Source of the DNA: Heligmosomoides polygyrus polygyrus
Lineage: Eukaryota > Nematoda > Chromadorea > Rhabditida > Heligmosomidae
DNA: 64,000 nt
Direction of reading: 5' to 3'
Assembly: GCA_947396885.1 (NCBI GenBank)
Contig: OX377202.1
Location: 2,170,001 to 2,234,000, forward strand
Positions 1 to 10,982 of this stretch are shown piece after piece. The position numbers and the translations under genes were made by a program. A model generated the notes under the pieces. The model ran no database searches. It saw only the letters and a list, made by a program, of their open reading frames with translations, and was not told the origin of the DNA. The stretch's first letter is position 1. The number at the start of each line of letters is the position of its first letter.

Positions 1-96
1 AACTATGAAAGAACTGGGTGAAAACGACATTTTTAGTTCACTTATGTTCCGATATGGCCCGAGAAAGCGTAATAACAACAGACTAATATGTGCAAA

Positions 97-178
97 ACTA
101 GTGGCAGTACGCGGACTCGAACCCGCTCGTGTGCTCCTATCAGGCGGCAGTCCTACCAACTGCGCCAGCGAGGCACAT
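97..178 (-). other. tRNA-like sequence (pseudogene or SINE head)
   Basis: On the minus strand TGGCGCAGTTGG fits an A box and GGTTCGAGTCC is an excellent B box, with a loop that could present GAT. The two acceptor ends (GTGCCTC against GTACTGC) do not pair and the anticodon stem is poor, so it is not called a functional tRNA. The rest of 1-288 shows nothing recognisable. Confidence 0.4.
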
Positions 179-288
179 CTGGGAGTTGATGACTGTTGCA
201 CCACACCTGTTTTCACACCTCTCTGTTCTTCAAAAAAGCGTTTAGCAAAAGCTAACTGTAATTCTGGACTCAGCTCACAAAGCCCTAC

Positions 289-640
289 GGATCTATCCTA
301 GTCCGGGGGGAGGGGCCACAAAGAGCGACGGAATAGAGTCATGCCGCATGCTGACCGCCGCTTGACATGTTATAACCAGGATCTAACATGGTGGGGAGAG
401 CGCATGAAGCCGCATGCCGCGTGCTGACCGTGTCTTGACATGTTATAACCAGGATCTAACATGGTGAGGAGGGCACACAACTTTGCCGGCTTACAACCGT
501 AACAAATGCCATTTTTTCGTTTTTTTGTGACTTTTTCTTGTTTAGGTCCTCTGTAGGAGCCGCTCTGTAAGTCTTGAGTGAATTCGTCACATATAATACT
601 TTTTAGTTATGTGGCCCCCCACCCGGACTAGGATAGATCC
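289..640. mobile_element. MITE-1 copy (352 bp, hAT-type)
   Basis: Terminal inverted repeats GGATCTATCCTAGTCCGGG and CCCGGACTAGGATAGATCC enclose a core shared with the copy at 57932-58438, including two direct repeats of a CATGTTATAACCAGGATC block. The flanks agccctac and ggccctac match at 7 of 8 bases, the 8-bp duplication expected of hAT transposition. It is an internal deletion relative to the 500-bp copies. Confidence 0.8.
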
Positions 641-1440
641 GGCCCTACATCCTTTCAAAATAACATCGCAAAAGCCGACCTTGAGTTGGGAACCTTTGCT
701 TGTTAGAAGAGTGTCCAATTTGACGTGGGAGTGGTAGACCGTCAGAATATTTTGAAAGAGAGGCGCCTGTACAGGTCCATTTTTGGAGCCAAACTCTCAC
801 TTCTTTTGCGATCGCTCTTCTTCTTCTTCTGGTCGTCGGCGTTCAGCACTTCTGACGGAGGAAAAACTCGTTCCCAAACACACACACACGCCGACGACAG
901 CTCCATCGAGCGGCGATTCAAATGTGCGCAGTGCGTGGTTGAATGACCATGGTCAACGAAGAAGAAGAAGAAGAGGAAAAAGAAGAAGACCAATGGCCTC
1001 TTGAGCGTTTCGAACCGCTGAGTGCCTTGTTCGACCCCGTTCGACCCTCCCCCCCCCCCTGTTCCAAGCAGGCCCTTGAATCCGAGCGGCGACGACGACC
1101 TGCCCCTGTGTGTAAAGTGCGACGATGATTTTTGCGACGACGACGACGACGACGACGAACACCGGCCCGTTTTCGTGTCGTGTGCGCTCGAAACACCACC
1201 GCAGCGCCACACATCGAACAAGATCTCGGCGCTGTGACACGGATCCGGGTGAGCGATATCGGTTTCGCCTGGAGACCGAACTGTTCTTCGCTCGTTCGTT
1301 CGTTCGTTTTCGACTTGTCTTCTCACTCACGCCGTCGACTGTGGGGTTACGTTGTTGCTTCCGGTTCGCGACTTCTTTCAAGAATAACGCGGTGGCCTAG
1401 ATTTGCATTCCATTTTCACGTCAAACTCCACACCTCTTAG
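641..1440. repeat. Low-complexity region with GAA and GAC triplet tracts
   Basis: Contains a GAA/GGA tract at about 957-992, a poly-C run near 1049-1058 and a GAC repeat at 1136-1157. ORFs in several frames are poly-Ser, poly-Glu or poly-Asp shadows of these triplets. No exon with credible splice sites was found. Confidence 0.6.
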
Positions 1441-1622
1441 CGATGTTTTGTTGCGATCAAAAGTCTAGCACCAGACGGGACTCGAACCCACACCTCCTGC
1501 TGACCGGGAGTGCTATCAAACAGCGTCGTTGGTGTAGTGGTGTAAAGCATTTCCGCCCGGTCAGCAAGAGGCGCGGAATCGAGTCCCGCCTGGTACTATA
1601 GTTTTGTTCGCAAGAAAACATC
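1441..1622. mobile_element. Two SINE-B copies head to head
   Basis: The left arm (1441-1523) is minus-oriented and starts gatgttttgttgcgatcaaa. The right arm (1524-1622) is plus-oriented with A box TGGTGTAGTGG, the diagnostic CCCGGTCAGCA segment and B box-like AATCGAGTCCC, and ends ttttgttcgcaagaaaacat. Together they form an inverted repeat. The same unit occurs at 22236-22350 and, reversed, at 37276-37372. Confidence 0.6.
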
Positions 1623-2249
1623 GTTGTGTGAGCTTACATCCTCGATAGCAACCACTTGAGGCTTAAAGAAGCTGACTTCAAATTGGACACTCTTCTAATT
1701 CTAGGCAAATTTGACGATTTTGAAATCATACTGAACCTCTTCCAAATCAAAACGATCTTTTTCACTCTCCGAGACGATTAGAACAATTTTTTGTTCAAAG
1801 AGAACTTTTTTTTGAAATTTTTGAAAATCTTCGCTTTGGAAAAAGCTTTAAATCTTTGAAAGAGCCCTTGAAAAGTATAGAATTTTTGAAAGAGAGTTTT
1901 TTTTAATTTTTGAAAATCTGACCCAATAAGCGAACGGTCTGTTTAAAATTTTATAAAATTAAAGAAACAATAATGAACTGAGTTTCGTTTTATTTTTATT
2001 GATTATTTTTGCCTTCAGAAGAAAATAATGAATTGAACTTCGTTTTAAAGCGCACAAAGGTAGCAATCATACAGTGCATTAAAAGAATGGATCACGCCAT
2101 GCACTCGACTGGATCGTCGCGATTTTTCTGTTTTTGATAAAAAAAAATTTTGATTGAGTAGTGTAACACGAATTTGTGCAGTACAACAAGAACATCTATA
2201 AGTGCACAGTTTTCAGTTTCAATTTTTTCTCTTCCTTTAATACACCATA
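1623..2249. other. AT-rich, no gene
   Basis: AT-rich sequence without exon signals. It includes the recurring motif CAAATTGGACACTCTTCTAA (1678-1698) seen in many AT-rich stretches of the window, and a MITE-3-type end (ATCACGCCATGCACTCG) at about 2090. Confidence 0.4.
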
Positions 2250-2676
2250 AAATTGCTGCCTTTCAAAAATTAATTTACCATTTTTCATTAAAAATAAAGA
2301 TTCTATAAAAATTCCTTTTATCATTTTTTAAAATAAAATTTCAAACAGCGTGTCCGTTTGTCGTGCAGATGAATTAAGTTTATTCGTTTATAAATAAGGT
2401 TTTCAAGTGTAAAATAAGGGCACCGCTGCATGGGAAATGGGCAATCGGATTTCTGTAGCTTTAGAACGGAGGTATTCTAAGTGCGTTTTAAATAGTATTT
2501 CGTTTTTTATATTCATTGCGAATTCTTTTCATTTTTCTTTGTTTTTTCCTTCAGCTGTTTTTTAAGAAAAATATTTACTTTTTGTTATTTTTCCGCTGTT
2601 TTTTTTATAACTAGCTGTATCTTTCTTTAGACTTGCATGACGATGTGTAGGAGGTTATGCACACCTTTGAGTGCAA

Positions 2677-2723
<47 letters not shown>

Positions 2724-3560
2724 GAAAACACGCATATCCTCACGTCGCTTCTTTCAAATAAGCAGCATTTACACTATCAATCGAATAAAAACGGCGAAGA
2801 TCTGGCTGAATACATGGCGCATTCTCTTCCTTCAATACACTATGCGATTGCTGCCTTTCAATATTTAATTCACCAGTTTTCATTAAAAAATAAAGAGCTT
2901 CTATAAAAATTTATTTTATATTTTATTATTATTATTTTATTTCATTATTTTTTATTTTTTATATTTTTAAATAAAAATTCAAAGTGTGTTTGCTTGTATA
3001 CATATACAATTGCTGCTTTTAAAAATATATTTCATCAGCTTTCATTAAAAAAATAAAGATCCTATAAAAATTTCTTTTATATTTTATTATTATTATTTTA
3101 TTTTATTATTCTTTATTTTTTATATTTTTAAATAAGAATTTAAACAGTGTGTTCGTTTGTATACAATATGCAATTGCTACCTTTTAAAATATATTTCACT
3201 AGTTTTCATTTAAAATAAGGATTCTATAAAAATGTCTTTTATAATTTTTTAAAATAAAATTTCAAACAGTGCGTTTGTTTGTATAAAATATACAATTGTT
3301 ATCTTTTAAAATATATTTTACCACTTTTCATTAAAAAGTAAAGATTCTATAAAAATGTCCTTTATAACTTTTTTTAAAAAAATTTTAAAATAAAATTTCA
3401 AACAGTGTGTTCGTTTGTATACAATATACAATTACCACCTTTTAAAATATATTTTACCAGTTTTCATTAAAAAATAAAGATTTTATAAAAATGTCTTTTA
3501 TAATTTTTTAAAATAAAATTTCGTTTGTCGGGCATGTGAATGGAATTTATTCATTTATAA
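2250..3560. repeat. Degenerate AT-rich tandem array, about 120-165 bp period
   Basis: The motif series caattgct, ttttcattaaaaaataaaga, tctataaaaat, ttcaaacagtgtg recurs in order at least six times; the caattg anchors sit near 3008, 3171, 3293 and 3429. An AAAT microsatellite (about 2677-2723) interrupts it. No coding potential. Confidence 0.6.
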
Positions 3561-3727
3561 AAAATTAAACGATTTCAAAAAAAGATTCGCCTGAATTGTC
3601 ATCGGACAAAAAATTACTCTCATCGTTTTAGAAAGTATCGCTTCATTATGAAGATGTTCAGTTTGATTCCAAAGGGTCAAGCATGCTTAGAACGGTGTCC
3701 GATTCGACGTGAAAGCTGCATATTTTT

Positions 3728-3775
<48 letters not shown>

Positions 3776-4094
3776 TCTATTCATTCAATGTGCAGTCTAT
3801 GTAACTGATCTCGCGTCCATATGTATGAACCCTTCATGCCGTCTATTCTGACCTACTCCACAAATTCTTGGGACGTGTCATCTTCTGAATCTTCGTTCGT
3901 CTGACTGTACTTTGGTCAGTTACAGTAAAGAAGCCGTCGGTGAGGCATTGTAGAGGCAGCCGCCATGGTTTTCTTCACGCGACTCACTTCTTCTGCAGCG
4001 TAAAAAACCAGTTTCTATTTGCTCGACGAGAAGGATTCTGCGGCAGACCTCCTTCTCCTCGCCGAACGTAGAAGGGTTCGCTGATGCGGATTAA
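3561..4094. other. No gene seen; TTTA microsatellite
   Basis: Holds a TTTA repeat at about 3728-3775 and otherwise unremarkable sequence. Short ORFs here are explained by the microsatellite. Confidence 0.4.
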
Positions 4095-6860
4095 ACGCCT
4101 CTACGCAGACCGAATGGGTGTGGGTCGGCCGAAGGCTGAAGACTGGAATGAGATCTGGAACGACCTCTACGTTCTTTCGCACTCTGATACAGAGTTCGGT
4201 GATCGTTCTTCTACCGAACGGCCCACCGCTGCTTGTTACTCCTCCTCTTCTTTTTCTTTTTCTTCTTATCCTCTCACAGTTCCATGCAGTAGTTCTTCCT
4301 CTTCTTCGTCTTTTTTCTTCCTCTCGTTCGTCTTTGTTGCCTTCTTCTTCTATTTCGTCGTCTTTTTCTTCATATTCGTCTTCTTGCCCTTCCACTTCAA
4401 CTTTTTCTTTCCTAATCCTCGTTTTCTTTTTCTTTTTCTTTCAAAGTTCGATGCATCAGCTTTTTCTCCTTCTTTTACATTCCATACGCCAGTTCTTCCT
4501 CTTCATCGTATTGTTCTGCTTCTTCTCTTTTATCGTCTTAGTATTCGTCCTCTTCCTCTTCCTCTTCGACTTCTTCTTTTTCTTCTATGTTCATCCGCTT
4601 TTATTTTTTCCTCTTCTTTCTTCAAAGCTTCGTGCATCGGCTTATTTTTCTTCCCTAACAGTTCCATGCATCAGTTCTTCCTCTTCTTCCTCTACTTTTT
4701 CCTTTTCTTCTTCTCCTACGTATTCGTTGTCTTCTTCTTCTCCTCCTTCGTTGTTTTTTCTTCAACTTCTTCCTCTTCCTCTTCGACTTTTCTCTCTTTC
4801 TTCTTCTTCTTCTTGTTTGTCTTCCTTCTCTTTCATTTCTTCTTCAAAAGTTCCCTGCATCAGCTTCTTCTTCTCTCATAGTTTCATGCATCAGCTTTTC
4901 CACTTCCTCCTCCTCTTTTTCTTTTTCTTCTTCTCCATCGTCTTCGTTGTCCTCTTCTTTTCCTCGTTCGTCGTTTTTTCATCATCCTCTTCCTCCTCCT
5001 CTTCAACTTCTTCTTTCTTATTCCTGCTCCTCTCACAGTTTAATGCATCAGTTCTTCCTCTTCTTTTCCGTTACTTTTTCTTCTTCGTCCTCTCCTTCTT
5101 TTCTTCCTTCATCTCCTTCATCGTCTTCATCCTTTTCTTCTTCTTCCTACAAAGTTAGATGCATCAGTTCCTCGTCTTCTTCATCGTTTTCTTTTTCTTC
5201 TTCTCTTTTTTCTCCTTCGTCCTTTTTTCCTCTTATTCCTATTCCTCTCCAACTTCTTCTTATTCCTCGTTTTAATTTTATTTTCTTTCTCTTCTTTTTC
5301 TTTTACTTTGTTGTCTTATTTCTTCAACCCTCCGTGCTTCTTCTTCTCTGAAACATGAATCAGTTCTTCCTCTTCTTTTTCCTTTTACTTTTCTTCTTAC
5401 TCATCCTCTCTTTATTCTTCTCCTCCTCCATCGCATTCTTTTTCTTTTTCTCCTTCGCCTTCTTCATAGTCTTCGTTTCCTTTTTCTGGATAGTACGATC
5501 GTGGAGTAAAAACTAGAATGACATCTTGAGTGTCCTCTACGTTCCTTCGCACTCTTGAACAGATTCCCGTAGTCGTTCTTCTACTAAGGCCCCTCATATC
5601 GTTGTGGAAGCCATGTCCAACCAGAACATTATCTCCACGACCTCATGTAGAAGCAGGATGCATGGCGCCTTCCGGCGTAAGCCCGACGTGGGCTACGAAT
5701 GCCTCCATGGCAACCAGCTTTATGTACAATACCCTCCCATTCCCTTGTCAAGGGGTGACACATGTGGCGTATGGGTGTGCGTGTGTGTGTGCGTATGTTT
5801 ACAATGGCGTTCTGAAGTCGACGGCTCGAATTTCGTATATACGATCGGTCGCCCCCCCCCCCCACCCCACCCGCTTCGTTTCTCTGACCGCTACGGCCAT
5901 CATTATTGTCAGCCAGCTGGTGTCAGCAGACAGCACGACATGGGATAATGTCGTCGACCGGTTGTCGTCGTCCATTATTCGGTCAAGCTGTTCGGGGCAT
6001 TCGCAGAGGTTTCAAGACGTCTTCAGATGGCGGACCTTCTTTGAAGCTCTTCTCTTCTTTACGCAGCAGTAAAGTGTCGTCTTCGTCCAGGAAGTTCTCC
6101 ATTGGTTCTAAATGAATAAGAATCTTGCTCGTTGGAATTCCCTCCAACTTCCTTACGCAACGGGGAATAGCGATCCTCGTCGTTGAATGCCGCAGCTTCT
6201 AGATGCCTTCATATCGTATTCTAGGCTTGATCGTCTCCTTCTTCGACGATCTTACCCGATGCCTTCCTTGAAATTCTTTTCGAACCTCCTTACGCAGTAG
6301 GGAATAGCGGTCAACGTCAGGGAGACCACCATTTATCGTATTTTAGGCTTCTTTATCTTCACCGTTGTCTTCTTCGAAGCCTTCTGCTTCGTATTCGTCT
6401 TCTTCTTCGTCTTCGTAGTCGCCTTTTCCTTGTCCCCTTCCTTCTTTTTCGTTTCCTCTTTTCTTTTTTCTTCTTATTCTTCTCTCCACTTTCCATGCAT
6501 CAATTCGCCCTTTTCTTCTCCTCCTTCGTCATCATCCTTTTCTTTTCTTTTTTCCAACTTCCCTGCACCAGTCGCTTTCTCCTTTCTTCTCCTTCTTCGT
6601 CGTCGTCCTCTTCTTTCCTCCAAGTTCCATGCATCACTTTCTTTCTCCTCAGTTTCTTCTTCTTCACCGCCTTCTTTTTCGTCTTCTCCATGTTCTTCTT
6701 TTTCATTTTTCTTCTCCACGTTCCATGCCTGAGATCCTTCTTCTTCTTTTTCTTCGTCTTCGTCGTTCTCTTCTTTCCATTCTTCTTCCTCGTCGTCGTG
6801 ATCTTTTCCTTTTTCTTGTTATTTTCCTCCTCTTCCTCCAAGTTCAATGAATCAGATCCT
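4095..6860. repeat. Polypyrimidine (CTT/TCC) domain with recurring CATGCATCAG motif
   Basis: About 2.6 kb of almost pure C/T on the + strand (4228-5490 and 6355-6860), interrupted by a more complex block at 5500-6350. A motif close to TTCCATGCATCAGTTC occurs about fifteen times (for example near 4447, 4662, 4882, 5040, 5154, 6491, 6626). The lead-in at 4095-4220 recurs at 5505-5610 (tctacgttctttcgcactct against tctacgttccttcgcactct), so the domain arose by segmental duplication. The long Ser/Phe/Leu ORFs are composition artefacts. Confidence 0.75.
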
Positions 6861-6865
6861 TATTC

Positions 6866-7049
6866 CGAACATGTCGCGAACCTGAGCAGCATTGGGAGTT
6901 GTAAGTGTACCAGCCATCCATAACCAATCAGAGCATCGACTAGCCGATCGATCGTACACACCCTCCCTCAACGACACGCCCATTCGATGTGGCCTGATTG
7001 GCCGTTGCATTTCCAGCTCTTAACGCTGTCAACCTTCGCGACATGTACC
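6866..7049. mobile_element. MITE-2 copy
   Basis: Left end acatgtcgcgaacctgagca, right end ccttcgcgacatgtacc, with the family's CCAATCA and GATTGGC motifs inside. About 185 bp; target duplication not clear. Confidence 0.65.
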
Positions 7050-7510
7050 CCTTTTTTGTCGTCCACTGCTTTTTTTCTTCGTCTCTTCTTATTTGTCTTC
7101 TACTTCATCATCCTTTTTTGTCCTCATCATTATCATCATCACCATCATCATCGTCATCATCATTATCATTTTCATCATCATCATCGTCCTCATCATCGTT
7201 ATCATCACCTTCTTCTTCTTCTTCTCTTATTCCGATGGATTATGTAGTTCCTTCTATTTCGTCTTTTTTTCAAGCTCCCTACAACCGTTACGTCGTCGTC
7301 GTCCATTCGGTCAAGCTATGCGAGGGATTCACAGAGGGGCCTGGCTCTTTACGTCGACAACAATCTTCTGACCTTCTGAAGACTTTTTAGCACTTTCTCT
7401 AAAGCTCTTCTACAGCTCTTTACGCAGTAACGAAGCGCTGTCTTTATTCAGGAAGCCCATCGCTTCCAGATGAGTACAGGTCCTACTTTAGGCTTCTTCT
7501 TCTTCTCCTC
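7050..7510. repeat. CAT/TCA microsatellite and a duplicated low-complexity block
   Basis: A TCA/TCG triplet tract occupies about 7120-7215. The block at 7290-7510 resembles 5960-6120 (cggtcaagct, cagagg, agctcttct, ctttacgcagta, caggaag in the same order), another piece of the segmental duplication of the polypyrimidine domain. Confidence 0.5.
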
Positions 7511-8027
7511 CCCCTCCTCCTCCTGCTACAAATTCCACACATACAGTTCCACGCCAATCAAGGTCATTACGCGCTGCCGCAAAGCTCACGGGTCAAGTGC
7601 CCCTACAGATGAGAATAAGCCGAGCCGCTCTTTGCGAAAATAATGACCATTATTCCGGCCTTTTCCGAGAGATGGCGACAACTCCGGGTGTGACTGCTAC
7701 GACACCCGTTCGCAGCCGTCCTATGGAGGTCCAAGTCTATTACCTCATGCCGTCTGAAGAGGCATAATCGGCCGCGACTTTCAGGTGGCCCTCTGTCTGG
7801 CTGACCTTGGCCTCCGTGGTTTCCAGATGTTTCACTCCCTTGTGCGGTGTGTGACTTTACCCGCCCCACACCGCCAACCACCAGCACCATCTGCCTCCGC
7901 ACTTTGCATTCCACACTCGCTAGTAGAGAACTTCCCAATGTAGCATACCGATGAGAGTATGTCCCATTGGTGGGTCATGCTACACTGACGGTTTGCACGA
8001 TTCCAACTGAAGGCTCCTTTTAGACGC
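7511..8027. other. No recognised gene; one weak minus-strand ORF
   Basis: A 111-codon minus-strand frame (7938-7603) has no low-complexity bias, but I recognise no domain and it has no strong flanking splice sites. I do not call it a gene. Confidence 0.25.
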
Positions 8028-8198
8028 GTGTGTAGCGCAGACGGGGGAGGCGCCTACGCTCGCATGCACCCGAATCGACTCATACGCCCTCCCCCCCCCC
8101 CCCCCCCTCCTACAGGCTAGTCAAGCTCTCCATCACTCTGGGGTCTCTGAATTGGTGTCAGAACTGATAAAACCGTGACTTGTTCATTGGCCGGGCCT
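8028..8198 (+). mobile_element. SINE-A copy, expanded poly-C inside, 3' truncated
   Basis: The head GTGTAGCGCAGACGGGGGAG through gcatgcacccgaatcg matches the SINE-A tRNA head. A 17-base C run (8091-8107) follows, then SINE body (ctctggggtctctgaattgg, gacttgttcattggccggg). It abuts the mariner C-terminal half. Confidence 0.65.
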
Positions 8199-8570
8199 CT
8201 TCTGATGACCAATGCTAGCTGAAGTTGACGCAATTTTCGGTTCATTTTGTCGACTTCCTTACAGTAGAGCTCTGCTGTGATCGTTTGGCCTGGGCGGTGC
8301 CACAAAGTTGTGGTGGATCACATCACCCGCCGACCACCACACAGTGACCACCAGCTTTTTTGGTGGAGGTTCCCCTCTCGAAAATGTCTAGGGGGTTCGT
8401 CGGCATCCAACCACTGTCCGGAGCGTTTCCTATTCTCATTCAGAATCCACTTCTCAGCACAAGTAATGATTTCATCCAAAAACTGGTCAGTTTGGTGGCG
8501 TAAAAGTAGGTGATGATGAGAGAGAAGCCGTGTTTCTATAGAATACCGGGTTCTCGACATCGGGTTGCGG
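8199..8570 (-). pseudogene. Mariner transposase, C-terminal half (copy 1, decayed)
   Basis: Minus-strand frames read FLDEIITCAEKWILNENRKR, SGQWLDADEPPRHF, and after frameshifts GQTITAELYCKEVDKMNRKL. These are hallmarks of the mariner DDE/D catalytic domain. The first catalytic Asp (normally CDEKW) is Ala here (codon GCT, around 8456-8458), and the second catalytic motif is missing because a SINE lies there. The N-terminal half is at 9375-9775. Non-functional. Confidence 0.85.
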
Positions 8571-8597
8571 CGGAAGCGAAATGATGTGTGTAAAAGG

Positions 8598-8890
8598 ATA
8601 AAGGATAAAGAACGGCGTTACCCAATCCCTTTTGGGATGCGCCACGCATTCTACTTCTTGGGAATATCATGGAGGCGATTTGAATGCGTATTTGGCCATA
8701 CAATGACTTGCTGTGGCCAGCCGATGTACAAGTGAGCGCTCTATCCTTCCCAGACAAATCTGGCACCAATTCACTGACAGCGGGGGGATGGATGGCTTGG
8801 TTGGCCTGGGCGGGAAATCCGAACCAGGAACCTGGTATCGGGTGCAGGCGACAACCGGCGCCTCCTCCAACTGCGCTACACGCGCCCAAT
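8598..8890 (-). mobile_element. SINE-A, nearly full length
   Basis: Reads on the minus strand from a tRNA-like head (GTAGCGCAGTTGGAGGAGGC) to a tail of GGATAAA repeats on the + strand. It lies inside mariner copy 1. Confidence 0.85.
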
Positions 8891-8896
8891 TAGGCA

Positions 8897-9192
8897 GATA
8901 AGGATAAGGATAAAGGACGGCGTTACTCAATCCTTTTTGGGATGCGCCACGCATTCTACTTCTACGGGATGTCGTGGAGACGTATTGAATGCGTATTTGA
9001 CCATACAACGACTTGCGGTGGCCAGCCGATGAACAAGTCAGCGCTCTATCCTTCCCAGACAAGTCTGGCACCAATTCACCGACCCCGGAGGGATGGAAGG
9101 CTTGGTTGGCCTGGGAGGGAAATCCGAACCAGGAACCTGGCATCGGGTGCACGCGACAGCCGACGCCTCCTCCGACTGCGCTCCGCGCCCCC
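8897..9192 (-). mobile_element. SINE-A, nearly full length, tandem neighbour
   Basis: Second SINE-A in the same orientation, six bases from the previous one, also in the gap between the two halves of mariner copy 1. Body and tail (aaggataaggataaaggacg on +) match the consensus closely. Confidence 0.85.
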
Positions 9193-9374
9193 TCAAGTCT
9201 AGAACTCGAGGGACTTCAAAGAAAATTGGATATAAGACGCTGCACCGCGATTGCCATAGATATCGATTTTTCGAGCCGCCCGATCGATATCTATTCTGAC
9301 CATGGTGCCGCCACGCGCAACGTCGCACCTATAAACCAGGGCTTATGCAGCGTATTGGATAAATAAATAAATAA
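9193..9374. other. Short insertion ending in a TAAA tail
   Basis: Unrecognised sequence ending cagcgtattggataaataaa at the edge of the mariner. Mariner copy 2 is cut at a different point by a sequence with almost the same end (gacgtattgaataaataaat, about 45515-45545), so the same type of tailed retroelement probably hit both copies. Confidence 0.45.
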
Positions 9375-9775
9375 AAGTAGCGAACAACAAATCTCGAGAA
9401 GTGACAATTTTTGCCGCTCACTCAACTCATGGGGCACCCACTTTTCGAGCTTTTTCATCTTCCCAAGGCGTTTCAAAGCATCCGCAACAGCAGTTCTAGT
9501 GACATCTAGCTCTTCCACGATCGGCGAACTTTGTGGGATGGTTCAGCTTCCACCAATTCCTTCAACTCGTCGTCCAGGATTGCTCTAGGTCGACCGCTAC
9601 GAGGGTCATCTTCGAGGCTGAAATCTCCGGTCCGAAATTTACTCAACCACTGGTGCACAGCGCTTTCTCCAACATTATTAGGACCCCACCCATATCGTTC
9701 GGAATTGTCCCTTCGACGTACTTTAGCAAGCCCTTCAAAAACAGAAATATAAAACAACGTTGGAATATAAACCAT
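9375..9775 (-). pseudogene. Mariner transposase, N-terminal half (copy 1, frameshifted)
   Basis: Minus-strand frames read VGESAVHQWLSKFRTGDFSL, EDDPRSGRPRAILDDELKEL, then after a frameshift EELDVTRTAVADALKRLGKM and KKLEKWVPHELSERQKL. This is the mariner paired helix-turn-helix region ending in the conserved WVPHEL linker. Frameshift near 9510-9520. The reading breaks off at about 9375. Confidence 0.88.
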
Positions 9776-9786
9776 TTAGTCAGATA

Positions 9787-10982
9787 TTTACTTTGATACT
9801 TTGATGGTCCTTTTGTCGGCTGAAGGTCTTCTCAGCGGGGACCACAACTCTTCCAGACCGCTCGATCTCTGGCTGCTTGCATCCAGTGAGGCAGACTCCG
9901 CTCTCTGAAGGATCTCGAGAATGAGTCTGCCCATCGCGTTGGCGGTCGTCCCAGTGGTCTCTTATGGTCTCTCGGGAGCCATTCTGTGACACGGAGACTC
10001 CATCTATCGTCCTTTCGTCGAAGCAGGTGTCCGGCCCAGCGATATTTGGACTTCTTCATGTACTGCAGCGGGTCTGCTAATTGCGACTTCTCCCGTAGCT
10101 CCGAGCTTCGTAGGCCTTCTTGCCATTGCTGACGAAGGCTTGTCCTTAGAAGACATCTCTCCAGTGCACGACGCGTAGTTTGCATCGCTCTGGCGATTGT
10201 CTGGTTGTCGAGCCAGGTTTCCGTCGCGTAACGGATCGCAGGCAGTACAGAGGCGTTGAATATCGAGGCCCTGAGGCCGGGATCCTTGACCTGATCGGTG
10301 ACTTCGCGAATCGAACTGAAGGCTGCCCATGCTGCGCGTCTCCTGCGGGCGATTTCAGGAGCGAGGTCGTTATCCATGTTCAGCTCTCTTCCCAGATAGA
10401 CGTAGGAGTCGACCTGTTGCAGAGTGACTCCATTTAACCTTACGAGTCCCGTGTCACACCACTGGTTGACCATAAACTGCGTTTTGGACATATTCAGGTC
10501 CAATCCAATCTTCATACCTGCCACATTGAGCTCGTTCAGCATTTCCTCGGCTTCTGCTGTGCTGGTAGAGATGAGAACAATATAATCGGCGAAGCGAAGG
10601 TTGCTGATCCGTTTACCGTCGACAAGGTAGCCTTTATCGTCCCAGTTCAAGTCCTTCATGGCATCCTGGAGTGCCGCTGTGAATAGCTTGGGAGAAATCG
10701 CGTCTCCCTGCCGTAATCCTTTCCCGACAGGAATCTTAAGCTTTCGATTGAACAGCTGGATGGTGGTCGATGTGTTGGAGAAGCATTCGTCGAGAAGTCG
10801 GATGTAGGGCGATGGTATACCAGCATGCACAAGCGCGTTCAAAACGGCGTTGATTTCCACAGAGTCGAACGCTTTATGATAATCCACGATGACAAGGACA
10901 AGTGGGATGGGGTATTCGCGGCTCCTCTCGATGAGCTGTGAGACAGTCTGAATATGGTCCATGCAGGAGAAATCCTTACGAA
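9787..10982 (-). mobile_element. Non-LTR retrotransposon, 5'-truncated, inserted in mariner copy 1
   Basis: A 1196-bp insertion flanked by an exact 10-bp duplication TAGTCAGATA (9777-9786 and 10983-10992). The 3' end on the minus strand is a short tandem ATCAAAGTATCAAAG tail, as in RTE-like elements. Mariner copy 2 shows the uninterrupted sequence at the same point (cttgtcagatagagcg at about 45890). Confidence 0.9.
9832..10962 (-). pseudogene. Reverse transcriptase (376 codons) with a mutated active site
   Basis: One open minus-strand frame from MDHIQTVSQLIERSREY to the stop, spanning the RT palm, thumb and C-terminal region. Motif A (VDYHKAFDSVE, residues 27-37) and GLRQGDAISP (82-91) are intact, but the catalytic FADD box reads FADY (124-127; GAT to TAT). 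The C-terminal part has the GRPPTRWADSF and ARDRAVWK signatures common in nematode RTE/endonuclease-RT elements. The 5' part with the endonuclease is lost. The upstream codons (RKDFSC) still fit the family, so the ATG is internal, not a true start. Confidence 0.88.

Noticed and set aside
97..178. Functional tRNA gene
   Set aside because: A and B boxes fit but the acceptor ends do not pair and the anticodon stem is weak.
4084..6923. Long Ser/Phe/Leu-rich ORFs on the + strand and Glu/Lys-rich ORFs on the minus strand
   Set aside because: They exist in several overlapping frames at once and follow directly from the polypyrimidine composition; no start, splice or domain evidence.
8536..9366. ORFs with recurring peptides such as YQVPGSDFPPRPTKPSIPPG
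   Set aside because: The same peptides appear at every SINE-A copy on both strands; they are translations of the SINE body.
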